From assembly GCF_017355855.1 (NCBI RefSeq), contig NZ_JAFEWD010000005.1, positions 186,001 to 250,000 of the forward strand: a DNA stretch of 64,000 nucleotides, written 5' to 3'. The translations under genes were made by a program, and so were the position numbers. Source of the stretch: Pedobacter sp. SYSU D00535. GTDB taxonomy: Bacteria; Bacteroidota; Bacteroidia; Sphingobacteriales; Sphingobacteriaceae. How positions within the stretch are numbered: the stretch's first letter is position 1; each line of letters begins with the position of its first letter. Under the pieces are notes generated by a model. It did no database searches. It had not been told where the DNA came from and saw nothing but the letters and a program-made list of their open reading frames with translations. This document shows positions 59,258 through 64,000 of the stretch, in pieces.

Positions 59258-60736
59258 ATGAACAAGATATTTAAAATGCCTTTTATCCTGTTGTTGACCT
59301 TGGCGGTGGTGGCAGGCTGTAAAAAATCGGAAGAGCCGCTGACAGAAGTGGACCCCGGCATATTTACCAAACCCTTCAATATTAATGATCTTAACGATAC
59401 CTATGCCAATGTAGCTGATATCTCTTTTTCGTGGAAATGGGGACCTTACAACCTGCATGACCCATCCATTATTAAAGATGGGGAATGGTATTACTGCTAC
59501 AGTACCGATGTGGCTTACGGAATGACTCCTCGAGTGGGTATCATGGTTCGGAAATCTAAGGACCTCGTCGACTGGAAATATGTAGGCTGGGTGCTTGATG
59601 GACTTCCGGAGATGGGAGCGAAATACATCAGAGATAATGGAGGGACCCCAGTACAAGGACTGTGGGCGCCTTATATCATGAAAGTAGGAAATGAGTACCG
59701 GCTTTACTATTCACTTGCGCCCACAGCAGGTAGGACGAGTGCTATCGGTCTGTTAACTTCCAATTCGCCTGAAGGCCCATGGGTAGAAAAAGGACTTGCA
59801 GTAACCTCTGTCAATACCGGTCCGGGTACCAACGCAATAGACCCTTCAGTGGTCGTAACGCCTTCGGGTCAGCATTGGATGGTATACGGTTCTTCCTGGG
59901 ATGGATTATATGAATTGCAGCTAAACCCACAAACGGGACTGGCAATGACATCTGGAGACAGAGGTACGCGAATTGTCCGCAGAGGAAGGACGAATGGAAT
60001 GGTAAACGGAAACCTGGAAGGTCCGGAGATTATTTATAACCCGACCACCAACATGTACTACCTCTTTGTGGCCTACGACTGGTTGTCCACCAAATACAAT
60101 GTACGTGTGTTCCGCTCCACCAGTCCGAACGGTCCATTTTTGGATTGGAATGGCGTAAACGTAGATAATCTTGCCGATAATGGTCCGATGATCTTAGCCC
60201 CTTACCGTTTCGATGGTCATAGCGGCTGGGCCGGTGTTTCTCACTGTTCGGTGTTCAAAGACGATAACGGGCAGTATTATATGGCTCACCAGGGAAGACC
60301 TGGAATAGACCGGGCATTTATGGTGATGCATGTTCGAAAGATGTTCTGGACACCTGAAGGATGGCCTATTGTTTCACCTGAGCGCTACGCGAATGTTCCA
60401 AATACCCCGATAACCGCAAATGAAATTGCAGGCAAGTATGAGCAAATCGTTCAGGGTTATGCTACAGTACCCGGCTTTGATGCAGAGCAAACAGACCCTC
60501 AGTACAACGTATTCTTCGAGACCAATTTAAATCCCGATGGGAAAATCAACGGCGATCCCAACAATACCTGGGCTTATAACGCGCCGTGGATAGAATTGAG
60601 ATGGGCAGGCGGGCTTTTTGTAGATAAACTACATGTTTCCCGCGAACGAGACTGGGAGAAGAAAAAGGAATCGACGCTTGTGATGACAGGACTTAACGGT
60701 GGTGGCTTGTCGATCTGGCTTAAAAAAGTACAATAG
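59258..60736 (+). CDS. Surface lipoprotein arabinanase, GH43
   Basis: 492 residues. Lipobox LAVVAGC with Cys21, followed by KKSEEPLTE. The GH43 five-bladed propeller (about 60-375) has the general base Asp68 in NLHDPSIIKD, the pKa-setting Asp in NAIDPSVVVTPSG and the acid Glu in GNLEGPEIIYNP; the first blade is WGPYNLHDPSIIKDGEWYYC. Residues about 390-492 form an extra C-terminal beta domain. Probably an endo-1,5-alpha-L-arabinanase (GH43 subfamily 5-like) cutting arabinan at the surface before SusCD uptake. Activity is inferred. Confidence 0.92.
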   Translation: MNKIFKMPFILLLTLAVVAGCKKSEEPLTEVDPGIFTKPFNINDLNDTYANVADISFSWKWGPYNLHDPSIIKDGEWYYCYSTDVAYGMTPRVGIMVRKSKDLVDWKYVGWVLDGLPEMGAKYIRDNGGTPVQGLWAPYIMKVGNEYRLYYSLAPTAGRTSAIGLLTSNSPEGPWVEKGLAVTSVNTGPGTNAIDPSVVVTPSGQHWMVYGSSWDGLYELQLNPQTGLAMTSGDRGTRIVRRGRTNGMVNGNLEGPEIIYNPTTNMYYLFVAYDWLSTKYNVRVFRSTSPNGPFLDWNGVNVDNLADNGPMILAPYRFDGHSGWAGVSHCSVFKDDNGQYYMAHQGRPGIDRAFMVMHVRKMFWTPEGWPIVSPERYANVPNTPITANEIAGKYEQIVQGYATVPGFDAEQTDPQYNVFFETNLNPDGKINGDPNNTWAYNAPWIELRWAGGLFVDKLHVSRERDWEKKKESTLVMTGLNGGGLSIWLKKVQ

Positions 60737-60749
60737 TTTAAAACCTGAA

Positions 60750-60785
60750 AAGGGCCGGTTGACAGTATTTCAGCCGGCCTTTTAT
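60750..60785 (+). terminator. Terminator after the GH43 lipoprotein gene
   Basis: AGGGCCGGTTGA (60751-60762) pairs with TCAGCCGGCCT (60770-60780) with one bulged G and one G-U pair, followed by TTTATT. It ends the sigma/fecR/susCD/GH43 region and precedes an independent promoter. Confidence 0.75.
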
Positions 60786-60805
60786 TGTTTACCGAGCATT
60801 TTAGG

Positions 60806-60850
60806 AATAATAAATGTTTTTTTGACATTTATTATTCTTTGTTATCTTTA
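60806..60850 (+). promoter_or_regulatory. AraR operator 3 and promoter of the second GH51 gene
   Basis: AAATGTTTTTTTGACATTT (60812-60830) matches the shared 19-bp consensus and lies within a longer perfect palindrome: AATAATAAATG (60806-60816) and CATTTATTATT (60826-60836). TTTG (60821-60824) is followed after 18 nt by TATCTTTA (60843-60850), 7 of 8 to the -7 consensus. The start codon is at 60914. Confidence 0.7.
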
Positions 60851-60913
60851 ACTACCGATTATAAACTCACTACAAATCACACTTATTTTCACCATTTAAG
60901 GGACTCTTTTAAT

Positions 60914-62893
60914 ATGAGAAAAGCAGATCTACTATGTTTTATAGGGTTGACCTGTGGCATTGCAGCAGAAAGTTTAGCCCAAACCAGCACATTTACCGTA
61001 AAGGTAAACCAGCCTACTGCCACCGTTCAACCCACCATGTGGGGCGTCTTTTTTGAGGATATCAACATGGGCGCAGACGGCGGTATTTATGCGGAATTAG
61101 TAAAAAACAGATCCTTCGAGTTCTACAAACCGCTAATGGGTTGGACCTTACAGGGGAACAGAAATGAAGGAGATATTCTGGTTCTTAACCGTCAGGAGGC
61201 TAAAAGTAATAATCCCAGGTTCCTTCGGGTGAAAGTTGCCAATAGAGCAAAAGGCGACCTTGGGATGACCAATGAAGGCTTCAGAGGGATGGGGATCAAA
61301 AACGGCCTGCGTTATGATTTTTCAGTGATGTACCGGCAGGCAGCACCAGGCGTAAAGATGCATCTGGAGCTGGTTAATCCCAAAGGGGAGATAATAGGAA
61401 AGGGAGAGATCTCGCCCAGTGGTTCAGGCACAGATTGGAAAAAACAATCTGTCAGCTTTAGTGCCACCGCTACAGAACCCAAAGCTAAGTTCAATATCTG
61501 GTTTGAAGGGAACGGCTCAATAGATTTAGACATGATTTCACTGTTTCCGTCAGATACCTGGAAAAACCGTCCCGGTGGCATGAGGGCGGATATGGTTCAG
61601 ATGCTGGCCGACATGAAACCAGGCTTCATCCGCTTCCCGGGCGGTTGTATTGTGGAAGGTCACGACCTGTCGGTTCGGTACCAGTGGAAAAAGACGATTG
61701 GTCCGGTAGAAGAACGAGAGTTGATCGTCAACCGGTGGAATACCGAGTTTGCACATCGTCCCACTCCAGACTATTATCAAACATTTGGTTTGGGCTTTTT
61801 TGAGTATTTCCAGCTGGCTGAAGACATTGGAGCTGAAGCTCTTCCCATTTTAAATTGCGGAATGGCTTGTCAGTTTAACACTGCCGAAGTTGTTCCCCTG
61901 GATCAGTTGGAACCCTATATTCAGGATGCACTCGATCTCATTGAGTTTGCTAATGGGGATGTAAATACCAGGTGGGGAAAGGTACGTGCAGAAATGGGAC
62001 ACCCAAAACCGTTCAACTTAAAGATGATGGGGGTTGGAAACGAGAACTGGGGACCGCAATATGTGGAGCGCCTTAAGCTCTTCACCAAAGCCATCAAAGA
62101 GAAATACCCGAATATCCAACTGGTAAGCAGCTCAGGCACGGATCCAAACGGCGAGCGCTTCGAGTATTTAAATACAGAGTTGCGTAAAATGAAGGCTGAT
62201 ATTATTGATGAACACTACTACCGTCGTCCGGAGTGGTTTCTGGAGAATGCAGCTCGATACGACAACTATCCACGCAATGGTTCAAAAGTTTTTGCCGGGG
62301 AATATGCTGCACAAAGTGACAAAACAGTTAGTGTAAACAACAAAAACAACCTCCGTACAGCTATCTCGGAAGCAGCTTTCCTGACCGGACTTGAGCGAAA
62401 TGCGGACGTAGTGGTCATGGCTTCTTACGCACCCTTGTTTGCCCATGTGGAAGGCTGGCAGTGGACCCCTGATATGATTTGGGTGGATAACCTGCGCACC
62501 TACGGCACGCCTAACTATTATGTGCAAAAACTATATTCGCTAAATAAGGGAACTAATGTGGTGCCGATCCAGTTGGATGGTAAAAATGTAACAGGACAGA
62601 ATGGTTTGTATGCTTCCGCTGTGATTGACAAAAACACAAAAGAATTAATCCTCAAGGTGGTGAATACTACGGATAAGGAGACGGAAGGGGAGTTTTCCAT
62701 TCAGGGTGTCAACAGGCTTGCTGCTAAGGGCACAATGATTGTTCTCGCAGGTAACAACTTGGAAGAAGTCAATTCTTTAGACAATCCTTTAAGCATCAGT
62801 CCAAAGCAGAAAGACATTTCCGTCAAGAAGCAATCCGTTAAATCGAAGTTGGCTCCAAACTCCTTCAACGTGATTAAAATTAAAATGATTTAG
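60914..62893 (+). CDS. Alpha-L-arabinofuranosidase, GH51 with N-terminal carbohydrate-binding-like domain
   Basis: 659 residues from the ATG at 60914 (MRKADLLCFIGLTCGIAAES); an in-frame upstream start would overlap the operator and hide the signal peptide. Residues about 80-215 form a CBM4-like beta sandwich inserted in the N-terminal part (WFEGNGSIDLDMISLFP). The barrel has MKPGFIRFPGGCIVEGHDLS, the acid/base Glu in MGVGNENWGPQYVE and the nucleophile Glu in VFAGEYAAQSDK. The C-terminal beta domain is about 560-659. It is a longer GH51 type than the one at 50668 and probably prefers different linkages. Confidence 0.94.
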   Translation: MRKADLLCFIGLTCGIAAESLAQTSTFTVKVNQPTATVQPTMWGVFFEDINMGADGGIYAELVKNRSFEFYKPLMGWTLQGNRNEGDILVLNRQEAKSNNPRFLRVKVANRAKGDLGMTNEGFRGMGIKNGLRYDFSVMYRQAAPGVKMHLELVNPKGEIIGKGEISPSGSGTDWKKQSVSFSATATEPKAKFNIWFEGNGSIDLDMISLFPSDTWKNRPGGMRADMVQMLADMKPGFIRFPGGCIVEGHDLSVRYQWKKTIGPVEERELIVNRWNTEFAHRPTPDYYQTFGLGFFEYFQLAEDIGAEALPILNCGMACQFNTAEVVPLDQLEPYIQDALDLIEFANGDVNTRWGKVRAEMGHPKPFNLKMMGVGNENWGPQYVERLKLFTKAIKEKYPNIQLVSSSGTDPNGERFEYLNTELRKMKADIIDEHYYRRPEWFLENAARYDNYPRNGSKVFAGEYAAQSDKTVSVNNKNNLRTAISEAAFLTGLERNADVVVMASYAPLFAHVEGWQWTPDMIWVDNLRTYGTPNYYVQKLYSLNKGTNVVPIQLDGKNVTGQNGLYASAVIDKNTKELILKVVNTTDKETEGEFSIQGVNRLAAKGTMIVLAGNNLEEVNSLDNPLSISPKQKDISVKKQSVKSKLAPNSFNVIKIKMI

Positions 62894-62922
62894 GCCGGCT
62901 TCAGCAGTTGAAACCTCCTTAA

Positions 62923-62946
62923 CCCCGATGTTTTAATCGGGGTTGT
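62923..62946 (+). other. Hairpin between the second GH51 and second GH43 genes
   Basis: AACCCCGAT (62923-62931) and ATCGGGGTT (62938-62946) form a perfect 9-bp stem with a six-base loop, 20 bases before the GH43 start. No T run; a transcript-stabilising or attenuating element is possible. Confidence 0.6.
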
Positions 62947-62966
62947 ACAGACCAATTAAAACATAT

Positions 62967-63983
62967 ATGAAAAGATTCAGCCTCCTCCTTGCTCTCTTGT
63001 TAAGTGTTTCCCTGTTCGCCCAGGATTCCAAATCCAATATTTCTGTACACGATCCCGTAATGGCTAAGGAAGGCGATACTTATTACCTTTTTGCTACGGG
63101 TTGGGGTATTTCTGCTTGGTCCTCCAAAGATTTGAAGGAGTGGAAAAAAGAGCCTGCAGTATTTGCTTCTGCTCCTAAATGGGCAGTAGAGGCTGTTCCC
63201 ACTTTCAAGGGCCATATCTGGGCTCCTGATATTAGTTTCCACAATGGAAAGTACTACCTGTATTATTCGATCTCTGCTTTCGGCAAAAACACTTCGGCAA
63301 TTGGCGTGGCTACAAACGAGACATTAAATCCAGCGAGCCCTAAATTTAAGTGGGTGGACCACGGAAAAGTGATTCAATCTTACCCGGGACGCACCAATTG
63401 GAACGCCATCGACCCCAATATAATTACTGATAAAAAGGGAAAAGCGTACATGGCCTTTGGATCCTTCTGGGACGGGCTAAAAATTATTGAGCTTAGTCCA
63501 GACCGGCTTTCTGTAGTGGGAGATACCATTACTTTAGCGACTATTGCAAGCAGGAAAAAGACGGCCAGCGCAGATAATCCTCCGGCTGTAGATGATAACC
63601 CTAAGGATGCCGGGGGGAATGCCATTGAGGCGCCCTTCATTTTCAAAAAAGGTAAGTATTACTATCAGTTTGCCTCCATCGATTACTGTTGTAAAGGCGT
63701 GAACAGTACCTATAAAATGATCGTTGGCCGTTCCAAGAATGTCAAAGGACCCTATCTGGACAGGAACGGTGTATTAATGAGTCAGGCGGGCGGCACGCTT
63801 CTGCTGGAGGGCAACAAGGATTGGTATGGCGTGGGACACAACTCCGTGTATAACTTTGACGGTACCGATTATCTCATTTTTCATGGATACGCAGCTGCCG
63901 AAAATGGTCAACCAAAATTGAGAATTGAGAAGCTAGGCTGGGATAAGAAAGGCTGGCCTTATGTTGCTCCGGATAAGCGGTAG
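62967..63983 (+). CDS. Secreted arabinanase-type GH43
   Basis: 338 residues from the ATG at 62967 (MKRFSLLLALLLSVSLFAQ, signal peptidase I type), so periplasmic or exported. GH43 propeller: base Asp29 in ISVHDPVMAK, WAPDISFHNGKYYLYYSISA, the Asp in NWNAIDPNIITDKKG and the acid Glu in GNAIEAPFIFKKGKYYYQFA. It lacks the C-terminal extra domain of the first GH43. Probably endo-1,5-alpha-L-arabinanase or exo-arabinanase. Follows the second GH51 by 73 bases. The stop codon is complete, 17 bases before the window ends. Confidence 0.92.
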   Translation: MKRFSLLLALLLSVSLFAQDSKSNISVHDPVMAKEGDTYYLFATGWGISAWSSKDLKEWKKEPAVFASAPKWAVEAVPTFKGHIWAPDISFHNGKYYLYYSISAFGKNTSAIGVATNETLNPASPKFKWVDHGKVIQSYPGRTNWNAIDPNIITDKKGKAYMAFGSFWDGLKIIELSPDRLSVVGDTITLATIASRKKTASADNPPAVDDNPKDAGGNAIEAPFIFKKGKYYYQFASIDYCCKGVNSTYKMIVGRSKNVKGPYLDRNGVLMSQAGGTLLLEGNKDWYGVGHNSVYNFDGTDYLIFHGYAAAENGQPKLRIEKLGWDKKGWPYVAPDKR

Positions 63984-64000
63984 GTTTGTATGAAATTAAA

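Noticed and set aside
1-64000. Mobile elements, prophage, CRISPR array, tRNA or rRNA genes
   Set aside because: No transposase, integrase, phage structural gene, regularly spaced repeat or cloverleaf-like sequence was recognised.

Overview
The window reads as chromosomal DNA from a Bacteroidota bacterium, most likely a Sphingobacteriaceae/Pedobacter-like environmental species. Evidence: SusC/SusD pairs and other TonB-dependent receptors, lipoproteins with acidic residues after the lipobox cysteine, the DUF5683 gene next to parAB/dapB/lepB, a DUF4295 gene beside rpmB/rpmG, RNase Y, weak or absent Shine-Dalgarno sequences, and promoters of the Bacteroidota type (TTTG/TTG, about 19 nt, TAnnTTTG). 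The genus call is inference. No insertion sequence, prophage, CRISPR array or tRNA gene was recognised.

1-6.9 kb holds housekeeping genes: the end of rpsT, radC, pheT, a coiled-coil gene, zapA, a probable 6S RNA with a perfect closing stem, rny, and two small membrane-protein genes. 6.9-11.2 kb is a TonB-dependent receptor and a beta-helix lipoprotein. Each is preceded by six heptamers at exact 11-bp spacing with a -7 element at the same distance, an arrangement like PHO boxes. 11.3-14.7 kb is a small accessory stretch: a decayed lipoprotein gene, an unknown secreted protein, a TonB-C-domain protein and a hydrolase. 14.7-18 kb is a LiaF-like membrane protein with a LytS/LytTR two-component pair behind a promoter carrying a LytTR-type direct repeat, followed by a convergent FMN reductase gene. 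18-22.7 kb is the parA-parB-DUF5683-dapB-lepB cluster.

22.8-28.7 kb (minus strand) carries a malate/lactate dehydrogenase-family gene, bshC, rimO, ftsY, a DUF4295 gene, rpmG and rpmB. 28.9-33.3 kb is an acetate uptake and activation unit (DUF485, a sodium/solute symporter with a large soluble insertion, acs) followed by a CsbD gene. 33.4-39.8 kb has an M16 protease, surE, a small membrane protein, lpxB and a HAD phosphatase.

40.2-45.4 kb (minus strand) is the most unusual part: two paralogous small secreted proteins with a shared C-terminal beta-strand motif, a 1008-residue outer-membrane barrel with Ig-like N-terminal domains and SdrD-like/transthyretin-like C-terminal domains, and a two-domain Ig-like periplasmic protein resembling a pilus chaperone. 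Subunits, barrel and chaperone in one operon look like a chaperone-usher-type surface-fibre system; this is inference from sequence.

45.6-64 kb is an L-arabinose/arabinan utilisation locus: araR (a Nudix-like regulator that has lost the catalytic Nudix glutamates), araB, araD and araA on the minus strand; and on the plus strand a GH51 arabinofuranosidase, an ECF sigma/FecR pair, SusC (with an STN signalling domain), SusD, a GH43 lipoprotein, a second GH51 and a second GH43. A 19-bp palindrome, AAWTGTWWTWTTGACAWTT, occurs upstream of three of these units and overlaps the predicted -33 element each time; it is the likely AraR operator. AraR would thus control sugar catabolism, the arabinofuranosidases and, through the sigma factor, the import machinery.
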